Shown here: piece after piece, positions 28,062 to 36,653 of the stretch
Layout: every line of letters begins with the position of its first letter
How positions within the stretch are numbered: position 1 is the first letter of the stretch
Assembly: GCA_017544525.1 (NCBI GenBank)
Contig: JAFYEA010000028.1
Span: forward strand, 1 to 64,000
Origin: Bacilli bacterium
Lineage (GTDB): Bacteria > Bacillota_I > Bacilli_A > RF39 > UBA660
Direction of reading: 5' to 3'
DNA length: 64,000 bases
The notes under the pieces: model-generated
Seen by the model: the letters and a program-made list of their open reading frames with translations, nothing else
Told to the model about the DNA's origin: nothing
Databases searched by the model: none
Program-made: the position numbers and the translations under genes

Positions 28062-29219
28062 ATGAAAAAGGAGAAATTTGGGTTTAAGATACTAAAATTA
28101 TTCATAAATGCTTTATACATTTTATTTATTTTTATTATCGTTGATAGTTTATTAAAACTTGTTGGTTTTGATGAATGGTTAGATTTAGATTTTAGTGTGT
28201 TTATTTCTAAATTTCTTTTATTTATGTTTATTTGGTTAATAATATATGTATTTGTTTATATAGTTAGTATATTAATACATGAACTTGGACATTTATTGTT
28301 TGGATTAAGGGCCAATTTAGAATTTGTTTCATTTAATGTATTGAATTTTACTATTACTAAGGAAAATAAAAAACTTGTTATTAAAAAAGTTCCTAATATT
28401 AATGGTGTTAGTGGATATTGTAATATGGCATTTGATGATAAAGTTAAATATAATAGTAAAGAAGTTATATCTTATTTCTTTGGAGGTATATTCTTTAATA
28501 TGATTATGGTTATTATATTTGCATGTATTCTTCCATTAACTAAAGATTATTTATATTTAATATGTTTATTAGTAATAAGTGTTAATGTTTATTTAGCTTT
28601 CTATAATATGATTCCAATAGTACATAAGAATGGTCTTAGAAGCGATATGAAACAAGTATTATTATATGTTAATGCTTCTGAGTTTACTAAAATATATGGT
28701 AAGATTAGTAAAATACAAAGTTATATTAATGATGGTAAAAAATTAAAAGATATAGATGCTAGTTTAGTATATATGCCTAATGTTATTGATAATAGTACTA
28801 ATCTTCAAATGGCATTTATCTATATAGATTATTTAATGGAATGTAATAGATTTGATGATGTTATTAAAAAAGTAAAATATGTCAGGGAAAAAGCAAAAGA
28901 TATAATGAGTTTTTCTGATGAAAATCTATTGAAGATGCAGTTAATACTAGCTTTATATAATAAAAATAAATTAAATGATATAGCATTTGAATGGGATAAT
29001 GATTTTAATAAATATATTAGAGCTACTGAAGGTAGTAGTCCGATTGGTATAGCTGTTGAATATATGTATTATAGATTAATTAGAAATGAAAATGATAAAT
29101 GTGAAAGATGTTTATATAAGATAGATAAATTAAAAAAATATTATGGTAAAACTAGAGAATATAAAGAAGTAAAAGAATTTATCAATGAAGTTGATGATAG
29201 ATACGAGGGAAGAAAATAA
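28062..29219 (+). CDS. M50-family (site-2-protease-like) membrane metalloprotease
   Basis: The 385-residue protein has hydrophobic helices at ~12-35, 48-75, 140-160 and 165-185. The zinc motif HELGH lies at the cytoplasmic end of helix 2, and a third-ligand segment NMIPIVHKNGLRSD matches the NxxPxxxxDG-like region. The C-terminal ~190 residues are soluble and helical (TPR-like in look). The catalytic residues are intact, so intramembrane proteolysis or peptide maturation is possible. No obvious substrate or regulator is adjacent. GGTGA lies just before the ATG. A terminator follows. Confidence 0.82.
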   Translation: MKKEKFGFKILKLFINALYILFIFIIVDSLLKLVGFDEWLDLDFSVFISKFLLFMFIWLIIYVFVYIVSILIHELGHLLFGLRANLEFVSFNVLNFTITKENKKLVIKKVPNINGVSGYCNMAFDDKVKYNSKEVISYFFGGIFFNMIMVIIFACILPLTKDYLYLICLLVISVNVYLAFYNMIPIVHKNGLRSDMKQVLLYVNASEFTKIYGKISKIQSYINDGKKLKDIDASLVYMPNVIDNSTNLQMAFIYIDYLMECNRFDDVIKKVKYVREKAKDIMSFSDENLLKMQLILALYNKNKLNDIAFEWDNDFNKYIRATEGSSPIGIAVEYMYYRLIRNENDKCERCLYKIDKLKKYYGKTREYKEVKEFINEVDDRYEGRK

Positions 29220-29250
29220 TTTTACACTTAGTTGTAAAATTATTTTATTT
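29215..29250 (+). terminator. Intrinsic terminator of M50 protease gene
   Basis: 12-bp stem AATAATTTTACA/TGTAAAATTATT with a 6-nt loop and a T-rich tail. Confidence 0.85.
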
Positions 29251-29305
29251 ATAAGAGATATTAATAAGAATTATTATATAATTAAATTGATAATAGGAGG
29301 TCTTT

Positions 29306-29989
29306 ATGGATTTAAAAGAAGGATTTGAATGGTGTAGAAAGGGAAAATATAATGTTTTAATTGAATTGGGATGTTATGAAATAACTGAGAGCATACCACT
29401 AATGGATGGATTTTTTGAAAAAGAATTTGAAATAGATGGTGTTAAGAAAAAGTTTGCTGTTAAAACAGGAACTAATTTATTAGAACAAAACTCATGGACT
29501 ACTAGTCCAGATAGACCATATGTTGTTACAGGAACTGTTGGTGAAAGATGGGCTATTAAACCTAAAAATTTAACAGCATATGATATTAAACCTGAAGAAT
29601 TAGGAATAGAACCTAAAGTAGTATCAACAGTAGATCCAGCTAATCAACAATTTTTGGTATGTATGCATATTCCTGAAGGTACTGAAGGAAGAGTTATTCC
29701 TAGTTGGGCATTTAATCAAGATGGAACTATTGATGAAACACAAATAATGGTTGCTAATTCACCTAATTCAAAAATACCCCATAATGGTGGTGATTATATA
29801 GTCGCTAAGCATGTAGATGGGCAACCTGAATTTATGGAATTACCTCAAGAGGTAAGAGAAACTAAAGATGTTGTTAAATTATATGATCCAAGAGTAATTA
29901 ATGGTAGTGTAATGCAAACTACATATGATCATGCTAGAACTCAAGATGAAATAAGAGAAAAGAATGGAGAATTAGGAGCAAAATTATAA
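29306..29989 (+). CDS. Soluble hypothetical protein, 227 residues
   Basis: The product is a soluble, mostly beta-strand protein without signal peptide, membrane helix or cysteine cluster. Distinctive segments are VVTGTVGERWAIKPKNL at ~73-89 and an Arg-rich end with YDPRVINGS. I do not recognise the family. AGGAGGT gives an excellent ribosome site, and the gene has its own promoter region (ATTATATAATTAA at ~29272) and terminator, so it is certainly expressed as a single gene. Confidence 0.75.
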   Translation: MDLKEGFEWCRKGKYNVLIELGCYEITESIPLMDGFFEKEFEIDGVKKKFAVKTGTNLLEQNSWTTSPDRPYVVTGTVGERWAIKPKNLTAYDIKPEELGIEPKVVSTVDPANQQFLVCMHIPEGTEGRVIPSWAFNQDGTIDETQIMVANSPNSKIPHNGGDYIVAKHVDGQPEFMELPQEVRETKDVVKLYDPRVINGSVMQTTYDHARTQDEIREKNGELGAKL

Positions 29990-29993
29990 AAAT

Positions 29994-30022
29994 AAAACCA
30001 ATCAAAAATGATTGGTTTTTTA
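29994..30022 (+). terminator. Intrinsic terminator
   Basis: AACCAATC/GATTGGTT stem followed by TTTT. The stem is the same as in the terminators at 31803 and 33372 but with a different loop. Confidence 0.85.
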
Positions 30023-30064
30023 ATTGATAAGTGATACAATTATCATTAAATATGAGTGTATATT

Positions 30065-30767
30065 ATGAAGTTAATTAAATTGAAATGTGAAAGTTGTGGA
30101 GCTATTCTTGAAGTTAATTCAGAGTTAGATAAAGTTACTTGTATCTTTTGTGGTAATGAACAATTAATTGATGATGAAGCAACTACTTTAAAGAGAGTAG
30201 AAGAAGCAAAATTAAAAGCAAGAAAAGAAAATCATGAACAAACATTAAAGGAGAAAGAAGATCTTTTAGAACAAGAAATTAAAAGAAAAAGGATTTAGCA
30301 AAGATCAAAGCAAATATGATAACTGGTATTCTGCTTATAATACTGAAGGATATAAAGCATCTATTACTTATAAAGGATTTAATATTGTTGAAATAGAAAT
30401 AGAGGCTCCTACTAAGGGAGAAACTAAAAAGGAAGATACAAAGAAAGAAGAAACAAAAGCACCTGCTAAAGAGGAAACTAAGAAAGAGGAAACTTCTACT
30501 AGTAGTGGTGGATTAAGACCAGATTTTAAAAAAGCAATGGATAGTTATGAAAAGTTTATGGATTCATATGTTAAATTTATGAAAAAGTATAACGAAAATC
30601 CATCTAGTACAAAATTATTGAAAGAGTTTAATGATTATATGGATAAATATAATAAGGCGATGAATGATTTTGATAAATGGGATTCAGATGATATGAATGC
30701 TGCTGAAGAAGTTTATTATTTAGAAGTACAAAATAGAGTTAATAAAAAACTATTAGAAATAAACTAG
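30065..30767 (+). pseudogene. Zinc-ribbon protein with DUF6591-like end, frameshifted
   Basis: The first frame (ATG at 30065, or GTG at 30056) encodes a zinc ribbon (CESCGAILEVNSELDKVTCIFCG) and a charged helix, then stops at 30296. The +1 frame is open from 30270 and continues without a start through YDNWYSAYNTEGYKASITYK, a Lys/Glu/Thr linker, and a helical end (FKKAMDSYEKFMDSYVKFM onward, to 30767) typical of DUF6591. The two frames together look like one gene broken around the A-rich run AAAAGAAAAAGG at 30281-30292. A lost membrane segment between them is also possible. Programmed +1 shifting or a base error cannot be excluded. Confidence 0.6.
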
Positions 30768-30787
30768 TCATTTGACTAGTTTTTTTA
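30761..30787 (+). terminator. Intrinsic terminator
   Basis: AAACTAGTC/GACTAGTTT stem with a short loop and a T run, at the end of the frameshifted gene. Confidence 0.85.
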
Positions 30788-30828
30788 TGAGTGTAGATAT
30801 GATATAATTTTTATAGAAAGGAGTGTAT

Positions 30829-31461
30829 ATGAAATCTATTTTAAAAAATCCAAAACATTTAGCATTGATAGTTGCAATAACAGGTATTATTTGTTTGTTT
30901 TTATCTATTGTTTCTGGATCAATGTCTAGTTATGCCATGGATGAAGTTTTAACTGTTTCAATAGCAGCTATATTTCCAAGTTATTTATTAGTTGCTTATA
31001 TGTTACTTTTGTTTTTTAATAAATTAAATAATGTAAAAGTTTGGAATGTGGTTTTACTAGTTGTTTTAATATTAAGTGCAATCATATCATTTGTAGGAAC
31101 TTTTGGTATTGCTGGATTTGTAGACTATACAATATCTGATTTTTATGTATTATTTGTAAGCAAAAATAGTATTTTAGCTATATCTTATATTCATTTTATT
31201 ATAGCAATACTTTATTATATTCTTACAGCTATTGTTATATTGGGTATCATTAAGAAAAAGAATTTAGCACATAAAATCTTAAATTACATTTGTATAATAT
31301 TGATGATAGTTTCAATAATATTGGCTATTGTTCTTGGAATTAAAGATTGTGAAGTAATAAAAACAATAGAAATAATTAATGCTATAATTGGACCTATTGG
31401 TATGATTGCGTTTTCATTGTTCTTAGAAAGATATTCAATAAGTGTAATAAAGGAGAAATAA
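30829..31461 (+). CDS. Integral membrane protein of unknown function
   Basis: The 210-residue protein has about six hydrophobic helices (near 12-30, 40-62, 70-90, 110-135, 150-170 and 180-198) and short charged ends. No motif or family is recognised. The ATG at 30829 follows AAAGGAG; an in-frame GTG at 30823 is part of that site. The next small gene starts 2 bp after its stop with its own AAGGAG, so they are co-transcribed and may work together in the membrane. Confidence 0.7.
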   Translation: MKSILKNPKHLALIVAITGIICLFLSIVSGSMSSYAMDEVLTVSIAAIFPSYLLVAYMLLLFFNKLNNVKVWNVVLLVVLILSAIISFVGTFGIAGFVDYTISDFYVLFVSKNSILAISYIHFIIAILYYILTAIVILGIIKKKNLAHKILNYICIILMIVSIILAIVLGIKDCEVIKTIEIINAIIGPIGMIAFSLFLERYSISVIKEK

Positions 31462-31463
31462 TT

Positions 31464-31796
31464 ATGAATGATGATTTTTTTCAAAATTTAGAAAACAAAA
31501 GTAAAGAAAAAAAAGAAGATGATAAGTTAAGAAAAGAAGAAAGAGCAGCTCAAAAAGAAAATAAGGCTAATGAAAACTACTTAAGAAATACAATCAGTTA
31601 TGTATTAAAAATATTTGGTTGGATTATAGGTATAGGTGCTGTAATAGCAGGTATTGCTACAATGGAAGACTCTGCAGTATCAGGTATTACATTTATCCTA
31701 GTAGGCTTATTATCAATGTTCTTAATTCTTGGAATTGCTGAAATTATCCAATTGCTTGATGATATAAAGCAAAAGATGGATATGTTTAAAAAATAA
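31464..31796 (+). CDS. Small membrane protein with charged coiled-coil N-terminus
   Basis: The 110-residue product has a Lys/Glu-rich N-terminal helix of ~45 residues, then two hydrophobic helices (~52-70 and ~78-98), and a short amphipathic C-terminus. It follows the preceding membrane protein by 2 bp with an AAGGAG site. Nothing more can be said about function; an adaptor for its neighbour is possible. Confidence 0.65.
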   Translation: MNDDFFQNLENKSKEKKEDDKLRKEERAAQKENKANENYLRNTISYVLKIFGWIIGIGAVIAGIATMEDSAVSGITFILVGLLSMFLILGIAEIIQLLDDIKQKMDMFKK

Positions 31797-31802
31797 ATAA
31801 AT

Positions 31803-31880
31803 AACCAATCTTATGATTGGTTTTTATTATGCAACATTTTAAAATATAAAAGCGAAGAAATTGTGTAAAGGGAGTGTTTA
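31803..31880 (+). repeat. Dispersed intergenic repeat, copy A (with terminator)
   Basis: The terminator AACCAATC-TTAT-GATTGGTT (31803-31822) plus TTTTATTATGCAACATTT is identical over 37 bp to copy B at 33372-33408. The following ~45 bp (31830-31878) is nearly identical to copy C at 34967-35013. The rest of the 195-bp gap holds a promoter-like TATAAT for the gene at 31992. Confidence 0.8.
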
Positions 31881-31991
31881 ATAAGGGGTGCATTATAATT
31901 TGAATATACTTATGAACTGTTGATAATATAGGAACTTTTATTCATTATATATTTATGGTAAAATGTAGTTGAAAGTGAGAGAAGTATTAAT

Positions 31992-33362
31992 ATGGAAAGA
32001 TATAGAAAGTGTAATGTATGTGATCATGTTTATTGTTATACCGATAAAGATGAAAAGGATAGCGATAGAGAATCGATTGTTGCAGGGTTGGCAGCTATAG
32101 GTTCTATAGCAAGCGCTGTTGGTGGAACAAGGTATGACATGTATGAAATGGGCAAAGTAAGTGATCATGCGTCCGGTAAGGTTATTAATTATAAAAAATG
32201 CCCTAAATGTGGATCAATTGATACTCTCTTGATTTCAAAGAAAATGGCTAAATATATTAATAAGAATCCTAATTATAGTAGTGAAGAATTATTAGAAGAA
32301 GCTCAGAAATTCTTAGAAAGCAATGATTTTGAAAATGCATTTTGTTTTTCTAATGTTGCTTGTGTAGATGAAGAATACTTAGATGGAGTGATAATTAAAT
32401 TCTTAGCTAGTTATAACATTAATAAACCAAGTCAAATAAGTAAAATAGAAGAAGATGTTACTAAAAATAAATATTATACAGAAATATTGTCATTTGAAGA
32501 TTGTGATGAGAAAAAAGAATTTATTGATAGATGTAAGCTTGCTTTAAAAGAAAAAAAAGATAAAGAAATAAATGACTTAAAAAAACATGGTAAAGAATTA
32601 GAAGAAAAAGGTATTGAAGAAATAGGATATAATGATTTAATACAATTAAAGAATAAATATGAAGAATATGAATTAACAAATGAAAAAGTATATAATAAGA
32701 TAATTGATTATTTAAAAAAGCAAGAAGAGGGAAATAAAAAAGTCAAAAAAATTGGTGGCTTTATATTAATAGGATTAATTGTTATTATCATTATTGGGAC
32801 AACAATTTCAAATACTAAAAAAGAATCAAAAGATGAATTAGAAGTGTTAATAAGTAAAGAACAATACTATGATGCAATTAATTATTATGAAAAAAATGAG
32901 AGCATAGTTAATGATAATAAAAAGTATGAAAAGATAAAAGAAAACCTTATTAAATCAATGATAGAAAAATATGAAGGAAAAGAATTAAAAAGGGATATAA
33001 GAAGTAGTTTGGGATATAGCAATTATTTTTGTATAGCAAATGTGTACTTAAAAATAGAAAACAATAAAATATCAATAAATTATAAGTGTGAAAATCGTTT
33101 TGATGATGAAAAAGAATTAAAGAGAAGATTTGATGAACACTTTACAATTGACACAAACAGTTGGGAAAATGTTGTTGAAGATTATGAAATGTTTGAAAAA
33201 TCATCTTCTCCTTTTTTGAAAAAGGATAATGTGTATTATTTAGTAATATATAAGAGCAGTATTGAATTTTTAGCAATAACTGTTGATGCTTCAAATAATA
33301 CTAATATAGTTGAAGAAGGGTATTATGAAGGCGGAGAATATTATTCAAATAAATATGAGTAG
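31992..33362 (+). CDS. Zinc-ribbon membrane protein of unknown function
   Basis: The 456-residue protein starts with a four-Cys element split by a hydrophobic Gly/Ala-rich loop (CNVCDHVYC at ~8-16 and CPKCGS at ~70-75). A helical region of ~170 residues follows, one membrane helix at ~253-275, and an extracellular ~180-residue domain. It shares the ribbon-plus-single-helix design with several proteins in this window, but the extracellular domain has no family I recognise. The ribosome site is weak. It is monocistronic, closed by the terminator inside repeat copy B. Confidence 0.72.
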   Translation: MERYRKCNVCDHVYCYTDKDEKDSDRESIVAGLAAIGSIASAVGGTRYDMYEMGKVSDHASGKVINYKKCPKCGSIDTLLISKKMAKYINKNPNYSSEELLEEAQKFLESNDFENAFCFSNVACVDEEYLDGVIIKFLASYNINKPSQISKIEEDVTKNKYYTEILSFEDCDEKKEFIDRCKLALKEKKDKEINDLKKHGKELEEKGIEEIGYNDLIQLKNKYEEYELTNEKVYNKIIDYLKKQEEGNKKVKKIGGFILIGLIVIIIIGTTISNTKKESKDELEVLISKEQYYDAINYYEKNESIVNDNKKYEKIKENLIKSMIEKYEGKELKRDIRSSLGYSNYFCIANVYLKIENNKISINYKCENRFDDEKELKRRFDEHFTIDTNSWENVVEDYEMFEKSSSPFLKKDNVYYLVIYKSSIEFLAITVDASNNTNIVEEGYYEGGEYYSNKYE

Positions 33363-33371
33363 TAATTAAAA

Positions 33372-33427
33372 AACCAATCTTATGATTGGTTTTTATTATG
33401 CAACATTTGTTCGCTTGCGGGGGGGGG
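33372..33427 (+). repeat. Dispersed intergenic repeat, copy B, with 9-G run
   Basis: It carries the same terminator and ATGCAACATTT as copy A, then jumps straight to GTTCGCTTGC and nine consecutive G (33419-33427). Compared with copy C, the ~45 bp between AACATTT and TTTGTTCGC are missing, as if deleted between short direct repeats. Confidence 0.8.
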
Positions 33428-33442
33428 TAATTATTATATAAT
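33415..33442 (+). promoter_or_regulatory. Possible phase-variable promoter with G-run in the spacer
   Basis: TTGCGG (33415-33420) and TATAAT (33437-33442) are 16 bp apart and the spacer begins with the rest of the 9-G run. Gain or loss of a G would change the spacing. The -35 match is only moderate. The lipoprotein gene at 33464 follows. Confidence 0.4.
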
Positions 33443-33463
33443 TGGACTTAGAAGGGAGTGTAT

Positions 33464-33907
33464 ATGAAACGTTTTAAATTATTTTTAATTATTTGTTTGA
33501 TACCACTATTACTATTTGGTTGCGGTAAAGAAGAAAAAGTAGATAATAGACTATTATTAACTGATGAAAGAGTAAAAACTATTGAAAATGAAGTATTTCT
33601 TATTAGTGAAAAATTAAACTATAAGGAATTAAAGAGCAAGTATTCATCAGAAATTGTATGGGCAGCTAATAATAGAGCAACTGCTGGAAGCTATGATGCA
33701 AAGGGTGTACAAAGTTTTAGTAAATTTGAACTTGACTATGGTGCAAAAGCAAATGATTATGAGTACAGTGTTTATGGGACTATATATGGAATTGACGACT
33801 ATGGAAGAAGTATTACTAGAAGAATAAATGCTACATTTAGTTGTGAAAAAGATGAAAGTTCAGACTGCAAAGTTAAATATAATGGTTTTAAAATGGAAAG
33901 TAAATAA
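33464..33907 (+). CDS. Small lipoprotein
   Basis: The 147-residue product has a lipoprotein signal peptide with lipobox LLFGC (Cys at about 20), so it is anchored outside the membrane by a lipid. The mature part is a small domain with two further Cys in FSCEKDESSDCKVK that may form a disulfide. The ATG at 33464 follows AAGGGAG; the GTG at 33458 belongs to that site. A second lipoprotein gene starts 9 bp downstream. No family is recognised. Confidence 0.75.
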   Translation: MKRFKLFLIICLIPLLLFGCGKEEKVDNRLLLTDERVKTIENEVFLISEKLNYKELKSKYSSEIVWAANNRATAGSYDAKGVQSFSKFELDYGAKANDYEYSVYGTIYGIDDYGRSITRRINATFSCEKDESSDCKVKYNGFKMESK

Positions 33908-33916
33908 GGAGGAAAA

Positions 33917-34513
33917 ATGAAAAAAATATTATTTAGTTTATTATTTGTTGGATTAATAATGTTTGGATTAACTGGATGTGGAAAAAAGGAGCAAAAAGAA
34001 TTATCATTGGGAGACACTTATTCTGGGAATAATTTTGAATTAACTGTGAATAGTGTAGATTATGGTAAATATGTAGTTAGTACTTTATCTTCTCCTGATT
34101 ATTATACTATTACTGAAAATGGAGAAGATTACTTCTATGGAGTTGATGGAACAAGATATAAAAATCCTTCAGTAGCAGATTCTGGGAAAGTATTAGTTGC
34201 ATTTGATGCTGATCTTAAATATAAAGGTAAATCAGCATATAGTAATCATTTAGAGGGCATTTTTCAATTATTATATGGGGATGGATATAGTTTTAATGTT
34301 AAGAGCGCATATATTTTAAAAGATGGTAAATGGATTTATATTGATGGAACTTCTGTAAATCACCAAACAATTTCATTTGAAGTATTAGATAGTAATACAT
34401 ATAAAATTAGAGGTTATTTTGAAGTACCTGAAGAAGTAAAAAATAATACTAGTGAGCCATTAAAACTAAGTATCAATAAATTAGGTGATACTGGTACTTA
34501 CAAAATTAGATAA
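33917..34513 (+). CDS. Lipoprotein with DUF4352-like domain
   Basis: The 198-residue protein has a lipobox LTGC at ~17-20. Its mature beta-sandwich-like domain (LGDTYSGNNFELTVNSVDYG start, ending VPEEV and LKLSIN strands) resembles the DUF4352/telokin-like immunoglobulin-type lipoproteins of Firmicutes. It is the second gene of a two-lipoprotein operon with AAGGAGG upstream. The function is unknown; family members are often near toxins or transporters but none is here. Confidence 0.75.
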   Translation: MKKILFSLLFVGLIMFGLTGCGKKEQKELSLGDTYSGNNFELTVNSVDYGKYVVSTLSSPDYYTITENGEDYFYGVDGTRYKNPSVADSGKVLVAFDADLKYKGKSAYSNHLEGIFQLLYGDGYSFNVKSAYILKDGKWIYIDGTSVNHQTISFEVLDSNTYKIRGYFEVPEEVKNNTSEPLKLSINKLGDTGTYKIR

Positions 34514-34514
34514 T

Positions 34515-34548
34515 AAAAAAAGATGAATTCTTTTATTCATCTTTTTTT
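34515..34548 (+). terminator. Bidirectional terminator between convergent genes
   Basis: AAAAAAGATGAAT/ATTCATCTTTTTT stem with a 6-nt loop; it spans the end of the minus-strand transglycosylase-like gene. Confidence 0.85.
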
Positions 34549-34921
34549 AATACCATCCAGTTTTTTTAACATGTTTCCATGCTTTAGTTGGATTTTTATA
34601 TCTTTTCTTTATATAATTTAAACCCCATTTAATTTGAACTTTACAATTTGTCTTATAATCTTTACCATATTTTTTCATTTTAGAACATGGTTTTGCTTGT
34701 GGAATACCACATGCTCCAGTTCTTTTATTATAAGATTTAGCATTCCAATGGCTTTCTCTATTCCAAAGTTTAACTAAATTGTTATAATCTTTTAATGTCC
34801 ATCCTTTCTTTATAACTTGATTATAAGCATATTGTTTACATTCTTTCTTTGAATATGTTTTTGCCTCTATACTAGGCACAAACATCATAATAACAACTAG
34901 TGTTATTATTATCTTTTTCAT
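34547..34921 (-). CDS. Secreted lytic-transglycosylase-like (APF C-terminal type) protein
   Basis: The 124-residue protein has a signal peptide (1-20) and a lysozyme-fold domain. The probable catalytic Glu lies in LWNRESHWN at ~50-58, followed by NKRTGACGIPQAKPCSKM and a C-terminal WGLNYIKKRY. This matches the transglycosylase-like domain of aggregation-promoting factors and related cell-wall proteins. It would cut peptidoglycan outside the membrane. GGAGG is 8 nt upstream of the ATG. Confidence 0.85.
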   Translation of the reverse strand: MKKIIITLVVIMMFVPSIEAKTYSKKECKQYAYNQVIKKGWTLKDYNNLVKLWNRESHWNAKSYNKRTGACGIPQAKPCSKMKKYGKDYKTNCKVQIKWGLNYIKKRYKNPTKAWKHVKKTGWY

Positions 34922-34934
34922 TATATTACCTCCA

Positions 34935-34954
34935 CACCCTATTTTTTGAGGGTG
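34935..34954. terminator. Hairpin in leader of transglycosylase gene, followed by T-run on plus strand
   Basis: CACCCT (34935-34940) pairs with AGGGTG (34949-34954) and CTTTTTT follows on the plus strand. No plus-strand gene ends here, so it is either a stray terminator carried with repeat copy C or a leader hairpin on the minus strand near the Shine-Dalgarno. Confidence 0.5.
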
Positions 34955-35044
34955 CTTTTTTATTGTAACATTTTAAAATATAAAAGCAAAGAAATTGTGT
35001 AAAGTAAGTGTTCAATAGCAAAGAACGTTTGTTCGCCGGGGGGG
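34955..35044 (+). repeat. Dispersed intergenic repeat, copy C, with 7-G run
   Basis: TAACATTTTAAAATATAAAA and the following GCAAAGAAATTGTGTAAAG match copy A (31832-31870) with few differences. The end AACGTTTGTTCGCC plus seven G (35038-35044) matches copy B. So copy C is the fullest form of the element. A TTGACA-N17-TAGAAT promoter for the 35109 gene follows. Confidence 0.8.
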
Positions 35045-35108
35045 AATAAATAAATTGACATAAATATAGCACTATGTTAGAATAAATGCTATTGATGGGG
35101 GAATTCTT

Positions 35109-35813
35109 ATGAAAATGAGCTATGAAGAATTGAGAGGATTATTAGATATATTTAGATTATCTTTAGTAATAGATGATGATTATGCAACTTTTACTGATAT
35201 AGATAGTGGTAATGATTTAGAAGTATATAAAAGTTTTTATAAAGATAAGACTAATAAAGTAGTAGATTTATTTGATGGAACTGGTTTTTATATTATGAAT
35301 GAAATGCCTTATTGTAATAAAACATATTTTTTAGTAATTAAGGCAAAATCTAATTATTTTTATGTTAAAAGTATTTTAGAGCAAGAAAGAAATGTATGTG
35401 TAATTGATCGTAGTAAATCTATTGTTGAACGTACAAAATTGGATTTTGGTAATCTAAGTTCTGATGATTCTATATTTAAGTGTACAGAGGATGAAATGGA
35501 AGTAAGAGATGGATATAAATTAGATTCAAATACTAGAATTGAATATGAGGTAAGAGAACCTTATAAATATGATGGATCTATTTGTATAAGTAAAGATGAA
35601 TCTCATTGTTCTATGTTTTTTCATAAGAATAAATCAGATGAAGAACAGGAACCAATATATGGAAATTTCGAAGGATTATTTGAAGAAGACGCACTACAGA
35701 TGATTGAAAACTCAAATCGTTTTAAAGAATTATTTGATTATATATCTCCTGAATTATCTAAATGTTATAGAGAAAAAAATGTTAGAGAATTATTAAGAAA
35801 ATTAAAAAAATAG
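35109..35813 (+). CDS. Hypothetical soluble protein, 234 residues
   Basis: The protein has no signal peptide, membrane helix or recognisable domain. It is acidic, with an N-terminal helical part, a mixed central part and a C-terminal helix pair ending RELLRKLKK. A strong promoter (TTGACA, 17 bp, TAGAAT, upstream from ~35055) and a GGGGG ribosome site 8 nt before the ATG support expression. A terminator follows. Function unknown. Confidence 0.65.
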   Translation: MKMSYEELRGLLDIFRLSLVIDDDYATFTDIDSGNDLEVYKSFYKDKTNKVVDLFDGTGFYIMNEMPYCNKTYFLVIKAKSNYFYVKSILEQERNVCVIDRSKSIVERTKLDFGNLSSDDSIFKCTEDEMEVRDGYKLDSNTRIEYEVREPYKYDGSICISKDESHCSMFFHKNKSDEEQEPIYGNFEGLFEEDALQMIENSNRFKELFDYISPELSKCYREKNVRELLRKLKK

Positions 35814-35822
35814 TAAATAAAA

Positions 35823-35848
35823 AAATCAATCCTTGGATTGATTTTTAT
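35823..35848 (+). terminator. Intrinsic terminator
   Basis: AAATCAATCC/GGATTGATTT stem with a 2-nt loop and a T-rich tail. Symmetrical, so it could also terminate the convergent tRNA-Gly. Confidence 0.85.
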
Positions 35849-35885
35849 TTATATCATAACTTGATTGCTCAAGTAGATATCTATT

Positions 35886-35959
35886 TGGAGCAGGTGATGG
35901 GAATCGAACCCACGTTAGCAGCTTGGAAGGCTGAAGTTCTACCATTAAACTACACCTGC
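35886..35959 (-). tRNA. tRNA-Gly (TCC)
   Basis: The reverse complement folds as a cloverleaf with acceptor GCAGGTG/CACCTGC, D-arm with TAGTTTAATGGTA, anticodon loop CTTCCAA (TCC) and T-arm with GGGTTCGATTCCC. Discriminator T is followed by encoded CCA. The stretch from 35960 to 36183 upstream holds only its promoter and the promoter of the next gene. Confidence 0.97.
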
Positions 35960-35978
35960 ATTTGTTAATGCAATATAC

Positions 35979-36007
35979 ATTTTACGTTAAAAACTGGAGT
36001 TTGTCAA
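35979..36007 (-). promoter_or_regulatory. Promoter of tRNA-Gly
   Basis: On the minus strand TTGACA (36002-36007), 17 bp, TAAAAT (35979-35984). Confidence 0.8.
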
Positions 36008-36183
36008 TATTTGAATAAATTATTTTATTTATTTTATTCTTTGTCTTTATAAGAAGTAATTGTTGTAGTATAATATTATCATATAAAGATTATTGGGAAT
36101 AATAATAGTGATTTTAATAAAATATGGTAATTTAGAATAAAATATTATATAATATTTAAGACCAAGGAAGGTGTTTGTAAAAA

Positions 36184-36648
36184 ATGAGTAAGAAAAGTAA
36201 GAGAAAACAAGATAATACTATGTTATGGATTTTGATAGTTATTCTAGTTGTATGCTTTGCAGCAATTGGTTTTCTATTTTATAAATATTTCTATTCTGGT
36301 ATTAGCACTAGTAAATATGGAGATACTAGACTTGAAGGAATCGAGAATTATCCTTTAAGTAGCACGTTATCTGAAGATATTGCATCTATATATGAAAAGG
36401 AAACTTCTGTTGGCAAAGTTGATGTAGATGTTAAAGGAAGAATTATTTGGATTAATATAGATTTTGTTAAATCAGTAAAAGTAGATACAGCTAAAAGTCT
36501 TGCCGTTAAAGCGCTTGATAAGATAGGGGAGGAAAATCTTAAGTATTATGAAGTACAATATTCTTTAACTTATAGTGGAACTGATGAAAATAGTAATTTT
36601 CCAATTTTCGGTATGAAGAATGTTAATAGTCTTAAGGTTGTTTGGTGA
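36184..36648 (+). CDS. Single-span membrane protein upstream of sensor diguanylate cyclase
   Basis: The 154-residue protein has a short basic cytoplasmic tail, one membrane helix (~14-35) and an extracellular ~115-residue domain with no known motif. Its TGA stop overlaps the ribosome site of the diguanylate cyclase gene, so the two are coupled. It may be a sensor or accessory subunit for that cyclase (inference). Promoter-like TATATAATAT lies at ~36145 and AAGGTG precedes the ATG. Confidence 0.7.
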   Translation: MSKKSKRKQDNTMLWILIVILVVCFAAIGFLFYKYFYSGISTSKYGDTRLEGIENYPLSSTLSEDIASIYEKETSVGKVDVDVKGRIIWINIDFVKSVKVDTAKSLAVKALDKIGEENLKYYEVQYSLTYSGTDENSNFPIFGMKNVNSLKVVW

Positions 36649-36653
36649 AATTT

